64,000 bases of DNA from Isoetes taiwanensis (taxonomy: Eukaryota; Streptophyta; Lycopodiopsida; Isoetales; Isoetaceae), in contig JAJEKV010000002.1 of the NCBI GenBank assembly GCA_021234155.1, forward strand, positions 36,185,107 to 36,249,106, given 5' to 3'. Below, piece by piece: positions 12,450 through 25,079 of this stretch. Under the pieces are notes generated by a model, which did not search any database, had not been told where the DNA came from, and saw nothing but the letters and a program-made list of their open reading frames with translations. Position 1 is the stretch's first letter. Every line of letters begins with the position of its first letter. A program made the position numbers and the translations under genes.

Positions 12450-12727
12450 ACAGGCATAGAAATGGGGATCCTATTCTTGGTTCCAATGAGAAAGGGGTTT
12501 CAATCCGGTAGCTTCAATCCTGTGGAGGGAGTTCAAAACTCAAAACGTGCCCCCAAATTCGTGGGTTGCCAAAAATAATTGCAAAGAATCTCACGTGGAC
12601 CAAAAGCATTAATGATAGGCAGCCCATGTAAAATTCAAATTTTACCTTAAATTCACTTTAAGCTAGTGTATTTTTTTACATCAATTTGCAAGAAATACAA
12701 GACACCCTTTCATGCTTCTACCCTGTT

Positions 12728-14130
12728 CTAAACATAGTTTCTCAACATGTCCTCCAAGATTCTATTGATGCGCTTCGTTTGCCCATCTATCTGTGGATGA
12801 TAAGCAGAACTCATCCATAACTTGGTGCAAATCGTGTTGAAGAAGTCTTGCCAAAAGGCGCTGATGAACTTCGCATCTCTATCAGAGACGATTGCCCTGG
12901 GTATTCCATGCAATCCAAAAATCTCTTTGGTAAACAACAACGTTGTATCTAAAGCTGTGTTTGTGGTACGACATGGCAAGAAATATGCCATCTGGATAAC
13001 TTATCTACTACAACGAGTAAGGCATCAAAGCCCCTTGCTGTCCTTGGAAGGCCTGTTATGAAATCCATGCTGGCAACTTCCCACTTGGCGTTTGGCACCG
13101 CCAAAAGTTCCAAAGCTCTCGGGATTTGAAGTTGTTCTGCATTTGTCTGCTGACATAACTGACGCTCTGGATATATCTGGCTATTTGCCTCTCGATGCCC
13201 GGCTAGAAGTAGCTACTTCTAATCTTGAAGTAGGTCTTCATAAATCGTGTATATCCGCTAATAGGGCTATTATGCGTGACATATAAAATTAGCTTCCTTA
13301 CTCTTGATGCTTCATGTACGCATAACTTGTTCTTATGATATAAAATATTGCCTTCCTTTTTAAAATGCTTGACAGCGCCTCTCTCCTTATCCGTCCTTGC
13401 ATTCTTGCAAAGGCTAACCATACATGCTTTCCGTACTCGAAGGGATAGCTTCTTCTGTCTTCTTGCCAAATTCGCTTGACTAAGTGGAGATGGCCTTGCA
13501 ATGCACTCGCGTCTCTTGAGGCCGTCGAGAGAGCGCATCAGCAGCCACATTTAATTTGCGTGGCTTATATACTATCTCAAAGTCATATTCTGCGAGAAAT
13601 TACGTCCATCGTCTCTGCCTTAAGTTGAGGAGTGGCTGCGTTTTGATATACTAGAGGTTCTGGTGATCAGTATCGAACTGAAATTTCCTGACACACAAGT
13701 AGTGCCTCCATATGCGAAGAGCTCTTACAACTGCTAGAAGCTCCTGATCATGTGTTGGATCGCATTGTTTGGCCTCATTCATCTTCTTAAAGTCATAGGC
13801 TACTACTCTTCCTTCTTGCATGAGAACTCCACCCACTGCTAGTGCGCCCGTTACTAATAGCTTATCCTTGTTTGGATCTGGTAGGGTGAGCATTGTTGCT
13901 GTTGTCAAGGCTTCTTTGAGCTTTTTGAAAGAAGCTTGAATGTTCTATAGCCAATGTGCTACCCAGTCCTAAATTATCTTATTCTTAATGAGGTCCGTCA
14001 AGGGGAATGCCCACTTGGCGAAGACCTTTACAAATTTTCGGTAGTAGCCTGCTAAGCCAAGGAAGCTTCTCACTTTGAAGACCTTTTTTGTTGCTGGCCA
14101 ATCTACTATGTTTTCTTTCATCAATAATAA
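12728..14130 (-). mobile_element. Truncated Ty3/gypsy retrotransposon, RT end to integrase
   Basis: Read on the minus strand from 14130 down, frames give the end of a reverse transcriptase (RSFLGLAGYYRKFVKVFAKW, about 14090-14030), then an RNase H block (13908-13651, with DHQNL at its end), then an integrase zinc-binding region (13550-13203, HKNKLCVHEASRVRKLI). The integrase core follows at 12991-12728, with VSDRDAKFISAFW and SSAYHPQIDGQTKRINRILE. The order RT-RH-IN is that of Ty3/gypsy; the type resembles chromovirus-like elements. There are frameshifts throughout. No LTRs, gag or protease are present: the element is cut off at about 14130 and at about 12725, so it is a dead internal fragment. 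Confidence 0.85.
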
Positions 14131-15266
14131 ACTATTCAAAAAAATTGTTCTAAAAACATAAACTTTATCATTTTAGTAATTTCAGCTTAAAAATTGTTTT
14201 TAAAATATTTTTTAAAGTGCCAAAAGCCTGTATATTGTGAAATCCTCATGATAGTTTGAAGTCAATCTCTTATCAAACCATCAGTACAAATTATTTAGAT
14301 TACCAAATTTTAAACTCATTAAGTCACTAAAAATTGAAATTGTATATTTTCGAAATGTAATTCTAAATAGATTCAAGTGAAAATTAGTTTAGAAAGCAAT
14401 TTTATGCATTAACAACTTTTAATTTAAAGATAAACTTATATAATTAAACTTATGAAATTATTTAGATCAAGAAGAGTTAAATTATCCATATAATTTTATA
14501 AGACCATCCTTGACGTGTTATCTGAATAAGTCCAAGTTTTGCTGAATATGTCATATTAGCATTTCATTCTTGATTATCTCCATGTTTACCAGAGAATAAC
14601 ATTTTGCTTGCAGGTGGATTCTCTAGTTATGGATTCAATATAAGGCCACTCATTTGAGTTAAGTTGCATTTTTTTCCAACCATTCCAGAATTCGAAGGGT
14701 AATCATAAAAGTTTATAAATAACTGATGGCATTTTCGCTATTCATATGATGTATTGGACTAACAAACAGTAACACAAGGTGTGGTCTGGGCTTCATGCAT
14801 AAATGTACATGGCCAAGTTGATATTGTCAAATCATTTCAAGGTTTCAGCAGTAATGAAATATATCAATAATAAGCCAAAGCTTGCTAAGGTTGTGTTATA
14901 TCAGTTGTAGAATAATCTCACATAGTGATGCTGGATTGTCTTTATTTATCAATTTCTCAAACGAAAACTTGGATAAACAGGCGCGGTTTTTCTTCATGCT
15001 GGCCTAAATTGTATGTATGATGTAACTATAATAAGGGAATGGGGCCAAGGCATTTTACAAATTTGTCTTTAGAGTTCTTCCCAAACCAAAGGGGTTTCAG
15101 GGAGATATTAATTTTAAAATATTGGATTAAAAGGTTTGTGTTAACTTGAAAATTTTCCCTATAATATAAAAGCAGAGTGCTCTAATTTGTGATCCTTTAT
15201 TTTTCTCTTATTCGTTCTCCAGTATATTGTGGATTAGAAAGAGTTTGATTCTTATTTTGGGAATAG
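14131..15266. other. AT-rich spacer, no gene seen
   Basis: Very AT-rich sequence without a supported frame. It separates the gypsy fragment from the tandem duplication. Confidence 0.5.
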
Positions 15267-17041
15267 ACTCCTTATTGTAGAGATACCATTTAGTAATGTT
15301 GACGACTTCCTGGGAAATCAAATGAAAAAGGAGGAAGACTTATTTTACAACATCAAACACAACATCATTATGACAAAACAAACCCTTTTTTATTCTCAAG
15401 AATTCAGCCAACAAGCATATCAAACAGAATTGAAGAAAGCAATGTGGACATCCAAGCTATTTCCTATTAATGTGTTGCACACGGACTTCAAGCACAAGAC
15501 AAGAAAAGAATAGTCAGTAAACAAGTTGCTCCCATAGGTTGGGCCATTGAATGTACATTTACGTGGTCTAAAATCTTAGATGTCACTTCCAATGTATATC
15601 CAATGTTTCTTCCATTGTTACATGTTAAAGTTCACTTCCAATGTATGTTAAGTGCTTGTCATGAATTGAATTCCATTGCACATTAAATGTCTTTCCCAAT
15701 TTCAACTATCTGCCACTTTCTTCTACTTATATCTTGCATATTGTGATTTAAATTCTGTCATTTACCTCTGAAATGTGACTAATGCGGTGGCGGCATCATC
15801 TTATTCCTGTCTTGTATATTATGATGGATATGTTCGTCTTAAGCCTACAAAATTTAAGGTAATAGACCCTAACATGCACATCTCTTAGATCAATGCTAAA
15901 TCTTCAACATATTTAACAAGTAACAATGGCAATTTACCACTTTATATTGCGTACACGTTTATTGATTCTTGGGATTCACATGCAATGGCTTGCCACAATG
16001 CCAAAGGCTTGCCACAATGCAAACTATCAGTATTCCACAAAGTTGCTCAAATTCCTTTACGGAAACAAAGACCAAATGCTAATTCTCGTTGACATTTCAC
16101 TTACCTTATATCTTGCAAAGTAGGTATATAAAAGTACTTTTAATATGTACAAAGTATATCATACTTTAATGGAAGCACAACAATTGTCCACGAGCTCGGC
16201 TTCAAAACCCAAACGTTCATTAGGTGGGAGAGTCAAAACCAAACGTTCATTAAGTTGGGAGGATCCATATATTGTGGATTAATCGAGTGTTGGAGGGATT
16301 ATATACTCTACTAGCATTTACAACTGGCTTCTGCATTAGTTCTTAAAAGTTTTTCATCTCCAAGATGTTGGGTATGCACAACATCTTGGAGCACCTTGGC
16401 CACCACCACCCATAAAAGTAGCATTGATGCCAATGGACTGATCTTTATAGAAACTAAAACATGTCGTTGGGTCACTGGGTGTAGGGCAATCAGGGGTGTT
16501 GGTGTCTCTCCAATATCCTTCACGTTTAAGAGCATTCCAAAGAGAAAGCACTCTATGGATGTATTGCCCCTGGCCTGCTAATTCTAACCAACCCCTTGAA
16601 AAACCTCAAGGACTCTAATGCCAGATTCATGAAAATCATGTTTGCTAACTGGGCACCATGAGCGATATATTAAGACCGTGGTTCTACCCATGACTTCAAC
16701 CCGCATTAAGAAAAATTCCTACTTGTCGAGTCAGACAGATAGCAAATATTCAATCAAGCATACTCACAAAAAAGGAGTCTAACAAGTTAAGAGATGTAAA
16801 ATAGCAACCTATTGACAGAAGTCCAAAGTGGAGACTTCAACAGCAGACCATTGGCAACCCTCTACTTTTTGGCATTCAGATTTGATCACTTGTATCCAAT
16901 CTGAAACATTAGTAAATCCTCAGGCACCCGTGCGCACTAAGAGTGTAACATGAAAATCATGTCCTGTATTAGGTGCTGGAAGATTGCATCTCCTTCTAGC
17001 CTGGCCATAAAGTTTTGCAAGATCATCACCAGGAACACCTC
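15267..17041. repeat. Tandem duplication, copy A (about 1.8 kb)
   Basis: Begins with ACTCCTTATTGTAGAG and is near-identical to copy B, which starts at 17052. It ends where the shared text reaches CCAGGAACACCTC. Small differences include a 12-bp gap near 17000, single-base indels in the GT61-derived part and a different ending of a short repeat near 16000. Because it is head-to-tail and adjacent, unequal exchange or replication slippage is the likely origin. Confidence 0.95.
16311..17041 (-). pseudogene. GT61 3'-end pseudogene, duplicate of the neighbouring gene
   Basis: This is the GT61 part of copy A: the homolog of exon 2 (16311 to about 16690), intron and last third of exon 1. It has no promoter-proximal exon 1, so no start codon or membrane anchor. 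The exon 2 homolog is frame-broken around 16620-16680, where single bases are lost (GCCAGATTC against GCCAGGATTC) and gained. A 12-bp deletion near 17001 removes part of the exon 1 homolog. It lies downstream of the true gene, so readthrough transcripts could include it. Confidence 0.85.
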
Positions 17042-17051
17042 GTATCTCACC

Positions 17052-18852
17052 ACTCCTTATTGTAGAGATACCATTTAGTAATGTTGACGACTTCCTGGGA
17101 AATCAAATGAAAAAAGGAGGAAGACTTATTTTACAACATCAAACACAACATCATTATGACAAAACAAACCCTTTTTTATTCTCAAGAATTCAGCCAACAA
17201 GCATATCAAACAGAATTGAAGAAAGCAATGTGGACATCCAAGCTATTTCCTATTAATGTGTTGCACACGGACTTCAAGCACAAGACAAGAAAAGAATAGT
17301 CAGTAAACAAGTTGCTCCCATAGGTTGGGCCATTGAATGTACATTTACGTGGTCTAAAATCTTAGATGTCACTTCCAATGTATATCCAATGTTTCTTCCA
17401 TTGTTACATGTTAAAGTTCACTTCCAATGTATGTTAAGTGCTTGTCATGAATTGAATTCCATTGTACATTAAATGTCTTTCCCAATTTCAACTATCTGCC
17501 ACTTTCTTCTACTTATATCTTGCATATTGTGATTTAAATTCTGTCATTTACCTCTGAAATGTGACTAATGCGGTGGCGGCATCATCTCATTCCTGTCTTG
17601 TATATTATGATGGATATGTTCGTCTTAAGCCTACAAAATTTAAGGTAATAGACCCTAACATGCACATCTCTTAGATCAATGCTAAATCTTCAACATATTT
17701 AACAAGTAACAATGGCAATTTACCACTTTATATTGCGTACACGTTTATTGATTCTTGGGATTCACATGCAATGGCTTGCCACAATGCCAGAGGATTCACA
17801 TGCAATGGCTTGCCACAATGCAAACTATCAGTATTCCACAAAGTTGCTCAAATTCCTTTACGGAAACAAAGACCAAATGCTAATTCTCGTTGACATTTCA
17901 CTTACCTTATATCTTGCAAAGTAGGTATATAAAAGTACTTTTAATATGTACAAAGTATATCATACTTTAATGGAAGCACAACAATTGTCCACGAGCTCGG
18001 CTTCAAAACCCAAACGTTCATTAGGTGGGAGAGTCAAAACCAAACGTTCATTAAGTTGGGAGGATCCATGTGGATTAATCGAGTGTTGGAGGGATTATAT
18101 ACTCTACTAGCATTTACAACTGGCTTCTGCATTAGTTCTTAAAAGTTTTTCATCTCCAAGATGTTGGGTATGCACAACATCTTGGAGCACCTTGGCCAGC
18201 CAGTCACCCATAAAAGTAGCATTGATGCCAATGGACTGATCTTTATAGAAACTAAAACATGTCGTTGGGTCACTGGGTGTAGGGCAATCAGGGGTGTTGT
18301 TGTCTCTCCAATATCCTTCATGTTTAAGAGCATTCCAAAGAGAAAGCACTCTATAGATGTATTGCCCCTGGCCTGCTAATTCTAACCAACCCCTTGGAAA
18401 AACCTCAAGGACTCTACTGCCAGGATTCATGAAAATCATGTTTGCTAACTGGGCACCATGAGCAGATATTAAGACTGTGGTTCTACCCATGACTTCAACC
18501 TGCATTAAGAAAAATTCCTACTGTCAGAGCTGTATTGCATAGCAAATATTCAATCAAACATACTCACAAAAAAGGAGTCTAACAAGTTAAGAGATGTAAA
18601 ATAGCAACCTGTTGACAGAAGTCCAAAGTGGAGACTTCAACAGCAGACCATTGGCAACCCTCTACTTTTTGGCATTCAGATTTGATCACTTGTATCCAAT
18701 CTGAAACATTAGTAAATCCTCGGGCACCCGTGCGCACTAAGAGTGTAACATGAAAATCATGTCCTGTATTAGGTGCTGGAAGATTACATCTCCTTCTAGC
18801 CATGCAACGAACCTGGCCATAAAGTTTTGCAAGATCATCACCAGGAACACCT
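17052..18852. repeat. Tandem duplication, copy B
   Basis: The second copy of the 1.8-kb unit contains exon 2, the intron and the 3' part of exon 1 of the intact GT61 gene plus about 1 kb of downstream DNA. The copy that stays joined to the rest of the gene is the parental one. Confidence 0.95.
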
Positions 18853-19700
18853 CCAATGCCAATTCTGCTCACAATAGCATGCTCAAAACATACTGGCTTT
18901 TTATCATAACTCAACCTCTCAGGAATAGTAGGCAATCCAGTAGATTGAAACACATTAGATATCCAGTACCCCAATTTAGGCCTCAATTCACCCCAGTGAT
19001 AGACAATCAACCTGGCTACATCTGCACACTGATTATCAATCTTCCACTGCACAAACTGTATAAGATTATACATAGAATGCCATGGATTTGTGAAGTCATA
19101 ATGGGAGTCAGATATTAGTGTTGTTCCCGGAAGCCATACATGCCCATTTGGCAGTGCATTTTTGTATGCATATGCATACGTATTCCTAGCCCCATCACTT
19201 GTATCATTCCCTTGGAAGCAAAGAATTCTGTCACCAGATATATTTGAAGGAAATTTGAAGAACTCCGGTGGCCCTTGAATATTTCCTCTTCCTTTTATCA
19301 CAGACATGAAGCCATGTTCTCCGTCCAAGCCCTTGCCATATAAATTTACATCCTTTAATGGTAAAAATGATACACTTTCAGACAAGTGTTGAGTAAGAAT
19401 TGTCGTGGAGGCTTCTAAGCTCTCAACTTTCTGCTTCAAATACGAGCCCATCTGTTCCCAAGTCTGCAATTTTCTCTCGCTCGCTTCTATAGCATCTGTC
19501 AAAGCAGTCAATCTACTTAACGCTATTTGAATTGTAGAATTTCTCTCTGCATCCCTCACTGCTGAGGCACGAAATAATGAGCTGGCTCGTACAAATTGGT
19601 CGAAATGAAACCATCCCATCCATAGTGTAAACAGTATAAACACAAAAATGATCGCAAGATTGGGTAGGCTTTGTAATCGGCGTGGCCTAGAAACGGCCAT
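18107..19700 (-). CDS. Glycosyltransferase family 61 (DUF563) protein
   Basis: A two-exon gene: exon 1 19700-18609 (364 codons), a phase-0 intron 18608-18500 with GT donor and TTAATGCAG acceptor, and exon 2 18499-18107; about 494 residues, the usual length for the family. The start is the ATG of MAVSRPRR at 19700, since the upstream open frame has no ATG. Residues about 14-34 (LAIIFVFILFTLWMGWFHF) form a signal anchor, so a type II Golgi membrane protein is expected, followed by a heptad-like stem and a lumenal catalytic domain. The family signature HGAQLANMIFMNPGS lies in exon 2, before EVFPRGW. GT61 enzymes add xylose, arabinose or GlcNAc to cell-wall polysaccharides or N-glycans; which sugar this one transfers is not visible. 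No frame break. Its 3' part is duplicated just downstream. Confidence 0.9.
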
Positions 19701-20420
19701 GTGCGAACTCTGTATATACAACCCTGTTATTAAAAATCCTTTTGCAAGATTTGTTTGGCGATTCTATAAGCCAAATCTGCTCTGTAGATTCAATCTGATT
19801 TACTCCAAAAGATCGCTCAAAAGCTATATCATAGTAGTGCAAACCATATGTTTTGAAGATTATACAAGATGGACCTACTTGGAAATTTTAAGCTGCAAGA
19901 AAATGAATGAAAAGGACAACGGAGAAGAAAAACAAAGAAGAAGAATAAGGGAAAGAGAAGGCACTTGTCTTGTATAGGCTTACACATGGACTTGCGAAAT
20001 CGGTGGTGCAGATAAAGTAGTAGCATGAAAGCAAGGTGTAGTGCTCCCTCGTGGAAAATTGGAGCCGTGCCAAAAGTGGTCACCGCCATAGCCGAGCTTG
20101 CCATCAAATTAGGGTTCGCACAATGCCCACTTTCTATGGTCAAAATGTGACAGTAGAATTGAAAAAGAAACCGTGTAATGTAGCCTGGCGACATCTTCAC
20201 CTATATTTTCAAAGGCCCACATATGTTTAGGCCAAAACGTTATCTTGGTCCTCCATCGGTGCCAAAATCATTGCCATGGAAACATGTAACAAGAACATGT
20301 TCAATGAATTTAAACCATCGAATATGGCCACTTGCTTCGAACTAATATACCCTACATAAGTGCTGCAGCAATGCAAATTACCCCATATGTCTTCAAGTCC
20401 ATCACATATAGAAGGAGTAG
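19701..20420. other. Upstream region of the GT61 gene
   Basis: Non-coding. It should contain the 5' untranslated region and promoter of the minus-strand GT61 gene. I see no distinct TATA element that I would defend. Short ORFs here are not protein-like. Confidence 0.35.
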
Positions 20421-20549
20421 ATAACGCCCTGCCCCGAGGGCGTTATTGGAAAAAAAAATTGAGGGCCATCAAAATGGCGAGGGTGTGCGCGCACCGACGC
20501 CCGAATTTTTCATTTTGATGGCCCCGTTCAAATTTTTTGCAATAACGCC
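20421..20549. mobile_element. Foldback MITE-like hairpin
   Basis: Arms at about 20439-20475 and 20511-20549 are inverted copies (GGCGTTATTG, then an A-run, then GGCCATCAAAATG), with a 35-bp GC-rich loop. A second small hairpin, ATAACGCCCT against AGGGCGTTAT, sits at 20421-20446, so the octamer ATAACGCC or its complement occurs three times. Size and structure suit a miniature inverted-repeat element. No target duplication was identified. Confidence 0.6.
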
Positions 20550-20559
20550 GATAATGTTC

Positions 20560-22914
20560 CGATTTCCTGTAACACATTGGTTCGAGGGTTTGCTAAATCA
20601 TCAATTCTTCCCGCCAAGGTCAACGCGAGGATGCTTAATGGAGCCGCCTAAGGTTTTGAGCTTGCCGGAATGAAGCCGCTTTCCATAATGCCTGGGAATG
20701 GAGCCGCTTGCAATTTTCGAAAGGTTTGAATATGATTTAGGAAAAGAAGGTCTATTTTACTCAATTAAATATTCATGTATGCATCAAGCTACCATGTTTG
20801 TTTTAAACAAATAAATGGGTATAAAACACATGGGCTATGGTCAAGGGCTAAACATGGTTCATCCGATCCTAATTCCTCCTTCCGGATGTTATAAGCATTC
20901 ACCTACAATACTCTAGGATGTTATGCAAGAACGAAAGCAAAAACAATTGGTGAAGTGTTATTAAAATAACAACACTCGATGAAATGTCGAGATTCAATCT
21001 CAATTCAAAACCTGAGAACCAATGTGTTAAGGAATCATATGATCGAGCACCAAATATCGTAAAGCAATGTCCATTACAATCACCAATGCTAGAATGTTTT
21101 CAGTTTGCCATATGGAAGTAGTATTCAACATGAATATGAGGAAAACTACAAGCACACATAATGTTCCAATTTAATGTACAAAATATGTTTGCCATATGGA
21201 AGTAGTATTCAACATGAATATGAGGAAAACTACAAGCACACATAATGTTCCAATTTAATGTACAAAATATATTACTGTATATTTCGTGCCAATCATCAAT
21301 TTTGTACTCAACTTAAAAGACCTACTTTGTATGACATTATTCCTTATCGGACTCTTGTATGTAATGGGAGTGTAATTTTTTTTTGCTTATCCTCATTGGA
21401 GGTGTACTAATAATTAATTATCAAGATAAATGCCTATGTGAACAAAATAATTAATTATCAAGATATTTACCTAGATCGATAATTAATTATTTTCAAATCG
21501 TTATATTTTCGTCCATTCTAGGTAGAACAATAGCAAGAGCACCAGCATTTTCGCCTACTCTAGCTACTGAAGACCAAAGATTTTCACGATAATCGATATC
21601 AGATTTAAGAACACGAACTTCAAAGCCAAGATTGAAGGATGGATGCTCTAAATCCATGCCATGGCAAATCAGAGCCAACCTTGGCACTCTTGCTCCCTTT
21701 ATCTCGCCATCGCCTCTTTTAAAACAAATTCTTTGATCTAAACTAAAAAGATGATCTAAACTAAAACCGCATCTTCAAAACTAATGATCTAACTCTCTAT
21801 GCCAAAATATTGGCAAATGCTCATATCTTTGTAAACTTCGCCATCTAGTATTACCGCCATCGCCAAAAACACCACGCCTCTCCCGCAATGGTGTTTGGGC
21901 CATCGCCATTGCTTTGTAAAATTATTCAAAACCTAAAAACAGGGCAACAAATGTCGACGCAAGGAAAAAAAAAAAAAGTGATAATTTTAGGTCCAAAGTT
22001 GGATGTACACTTTTATCTGACGTCATTTGGATCACGTTTGATAACATTTGATAAACGTTGCAAAACAATTATCAAACGCCCTCTTAACTTCGGCCCTTTA
22101 ACGGGCCTCACCTTCGACGTATGTTGATAAAATGCATGACCTCCCTCTTGGAACGCCCTCGGCGGATATTCCGGGCACGTGGCCTCGGCCCGCCTTCGCC
22201 TTAGCCGGCCTTTTTCGACCTTACGTGCGGATATCTGGCCTCGGACGTAGAGCCTCGGTCATGCATTTTTGGTTATCAGCCTTAGCTAGTCCGATAACCT
22301 TACCTTGCCTTTTCCATAATGAGGTGGTTGAACATGCAATATGTGCAAACATTGAATATGCACAAAGCACATTGGAGTCTATTTTACTCAATTAAATATT
22401 CATGTATGCATCAAGCTACCATTCTCTTAAATAACACATAATAAATAATTATAGCACATGCTGCAATTTTTATAAACATGGTTCATGTAAAATTCCTCCT
22501 TCCGGGCTGTTTGACCATTGCTACAATCAGCTGCCACATGCAAAGCTCCAACAATTGCGATTAATTCTAACAAGAAATAAAATGTCAAAAGCCAAATCCC
22601 TTGGGATTCAATTGTGGAGGACAATGCTTTTGTTTACACTAAAATTTGTTATATGTAGGCAGTTGTGTCATTAACATTGTTATCCCTTTCTATCTTTTCT
22701 GTTTTGAAGAGTAAAAAAGAATTTGTAGACAAGACAAACTTCAGGTAGATGTGAAAGCATAAAGGAACATCATTTGAGTAGGTTAGACGTCCACATAGAG
22801 GTAAATGACTAAATTTTAGAATAGAGAATTCTTGTTGCACGATATGTTGACAATGTACTCATTTGAGATTTTGCACGTCCAGTAAACATAATTCTAATTT
22901 ATGTTTTAGAATAG
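20560..22914. other. Repeat-bearing intergenic DNA
   Basis: No supported gene. It includes the perfect 84-bp tandem duplication at 21103-21270, several TAATTAATTATCAAGAT units near 21410-21490, and a GC-rich patch at 22080-22280 with repeated GCCTCGG that looks like part of an element terminus. Confidence 0.4.
21103..21270. repeat. Perfect tandem duplication, 2 x 84 bp
   Basis: The unit beginning GTTTGCCATATGGAAG at 21103 is repeated exactly from 21187. Complete identity implies a recent event or an assembly artefact. Confidence 0.95.
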
Positions 22915-23530
22915 AATAAGGGAAAATTATCTAAATCCCCTATATTTTGCGTATTTTATCATAATAAACTTTGTATTTCAACTATTTTCATAAATGCCTA
23001 TGGTGAACAACATACCATTGTATTATAGAGTATTTACCTAGATGCCCACTAATTTTTTCCAAAGTTACCCAAATATCCCTCAACTACATTAGAATTTACT
23101 AAAATGCCCCTGCTTATAAAAATAGGCACATTAACAGGTAACTTTGATAGAAGATGCCCTTTTACGATAATTGATTACCAGAACATACATTTTGAACAAA
23201 TATATCCTTTTGAAAATATTCCATGTGATGTCTCATCCTGGTAGTGCACGACAACTACGACGGTTATGCCTAACCTCCTGGCAATTTTTACCCGTAATGG
23301 CCTCTTTTGTGAACCACCATCCCTCAGTACGGATGCATCTCTTCTTTGGATGCTCTGGTAGATGACAAGCAACTGGCGGTGATGTAACATCTTCATTAAC
23401 TTCATCATCATATGTTTTGTGGTGTTTTAATTCTAGATGATCAAAATATTGGCAAATCCTCATATCTTTGTAAACTTCTATCATAATTTGCTAGTATTTG
23501 TACTATCTAGAATAAAAACACCACAAAATA
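22915..23530 (-). mobile_element. Single arm of a Mutator-like element with zinc-knuckle tail
   Basis: The first 270 bp match the terminal arms of the foldback element at 38890-42354 (CCCCTATATTTTGCG, TATTATAGAGTATTTACC, GATTACCAGAACATACATTTT). On the minus strand the rest encodes EAITGKNCQEVRHNRRSC, a CCHC-like zinc knuckle with the Gly of the usual EVGHN changed to Arg, preceded by KKRCIRTEG. In Mutator-like transposases such a knuckle follows the SWIM finger near the C-terminus. No catalytic region is present. The upstream frame also carries a short acidic segment. A solitary end of a larger element is the best reading. Confidence 0.6.
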
Positions 23531-24330
23531 TACTAGTTATGGTGCCCGGCGTTGCCGGGCGTAACTACAATGCTATTGTAAAATTATATGAATAAGATGT
23601 AGGATTTAGGAACATATGCATGGTTGTCAATGATCCTCCTTTTAAGTTTTTGTCTAAGTTGGATGTCAGATTTACAACTATTGAAACCATTTGGATCATG
23701 TGGGAGTTAAACATAGTGCGCTTCAAGGTTGTATGATCAGATTCGCTAAAGTTCCCTCTTGGGAATAAGTTTATGGTTAGTTTAGGAATGCACCTTAAGT
23801 TGTATGATTAGAGTCGCTAAGGTTCCCTCTTGGAAAGAAGTTTACTAGTAGTTGAGGATTTTAACCTATGTTGGCAATGTAGTTGTAGTGATAACTGCAA
23901 GGATTCCATCACTTGAGGTAGCAATTTCTAACCATTTACAATAAATGAAAAATAATAACTTGAAATGATGTTTGTGCCTCTTAACATTGCAAATGCACAT
24001 TCCTCCATTAGAAACAAATCCTAAATGTATTTATACAAATTGTGCTTGACTGGCAAATAGAACATAACATATTAGGAGGGGACTGCCCTGATAAAAAAGT
24101 AGCTTTAAGAAAAAAAGCATTCTACTTTCCCTTTAGCGTTGAAGAGAGACGAAGAGAGAAAAGACGTGTTAAATTAATGCGGGGGACAAAAGTAAATATA
24201 AAGACATAATGACAGACTACCCCCTTGAATAAAGGAATCCATTGGTCCAATTTTTAGGCCCAAGCTAAGAAAGGATTTGGCAATCCCCTTCCAAGATACA
24301 AAATTCCTTCAAAGATAAGATAAAATTTTA
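23531..24330. other. Non-coding spacer, no gene seen
   Basis: Contains a near-direct repeat of GATTAGAGTCGCTAAGGTTCCCTCTTGG-like units at about 23735-23770 and 23805-23840, and a GCCCGGCGTTGCCGGGCG palindrome near 23550. Otherwise unremarkable. Confidence 0.4.
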
Positions 24331-24387
24331 GACCCTACCCTAGACATTCAGTGCCCAAGTCTCAGTGAAAAAAGAAAGAAAGAAAAC

Positions 24388-24540
24388 CAACTTGTACACT
24401 TCTTTGTAGCCGACAGAATCCTCTGGCAGAACCTTGTGAACGTCGAAGCACAACTGTCTATCCACTATGATCTTCTGAGAATGCTTCTTGTCCTCTATGT
24501 CCCCATGTGGTCCAAATAATTTCATTCTATGAATTATGAG
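24388..24540 (-). CDS. Candidate exon of an unknown gene
   Basis: The minus-strand frame reads KLFGPHGDIEDKKHSQKIIV and continues through VDRQLCFDVHKVLPEDSVG to a GT donor near 24388. The composition is protein-like, but I do not recognise it. It could join the candidate exons at 25983-26140 and 26460-26747 into one minus-strand gene, but no continuous model can be shown. Confidence 0.25.
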
Positions 24541-25079
24541 TTTGTCATCATTATACCGTTCCTATCACATCGTAGAATTTACTGATATTAGAGGCTAGCA
24601 TAACATAGTAATAATGTGGAAAAACAACAATTTATTCCTATCCTATCAAGAAATAGTTGAGCTTTTGCTGCTCTTATGCATATACCAGCACTCTGTTTCA
24701 TCTTCTAATCAGTTACTTTCGATATATCATACCATATATCATTCGTTTATATGCATAGATTAATTATCTGCAAAATGTAGATTTATGCATCCTGGATGAG
24801 AGACTTAAGATATAGATCAAGGTTGTTTACTTTGTGAGCAATTACTTCCATGGAAAATAGATGATGTCAAGAGTTTTTGATAAATTGCTAAATTTTATGT
24901 TCACAGATCCAGTATGTACCTATAAAAAATGATGGAGTCTTCGTGATGGGTTTCACATGTGCAAAGATGGGGAAACATCTTCAGACAGTGCCAGCGTGAA
25001 CTCATCATCTTCAGACATAGCATGTAGCTCATTTCCATTCATAATACCCTCAGGACTATTTTGATCAACCTTAGCAAAC

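Noticed and set aside
15322-15513. 63-codon ORF repeated in both units of the tandem duplication
   Set aside because: It is preserved only because the duplication is recent; composition and context do not support a protein.
22132-22395. 87-codon ORF in a GC-rich patch
   Set aside because: Open only because of local GC content and repeated GCCTCGG; no domain, no splice context.
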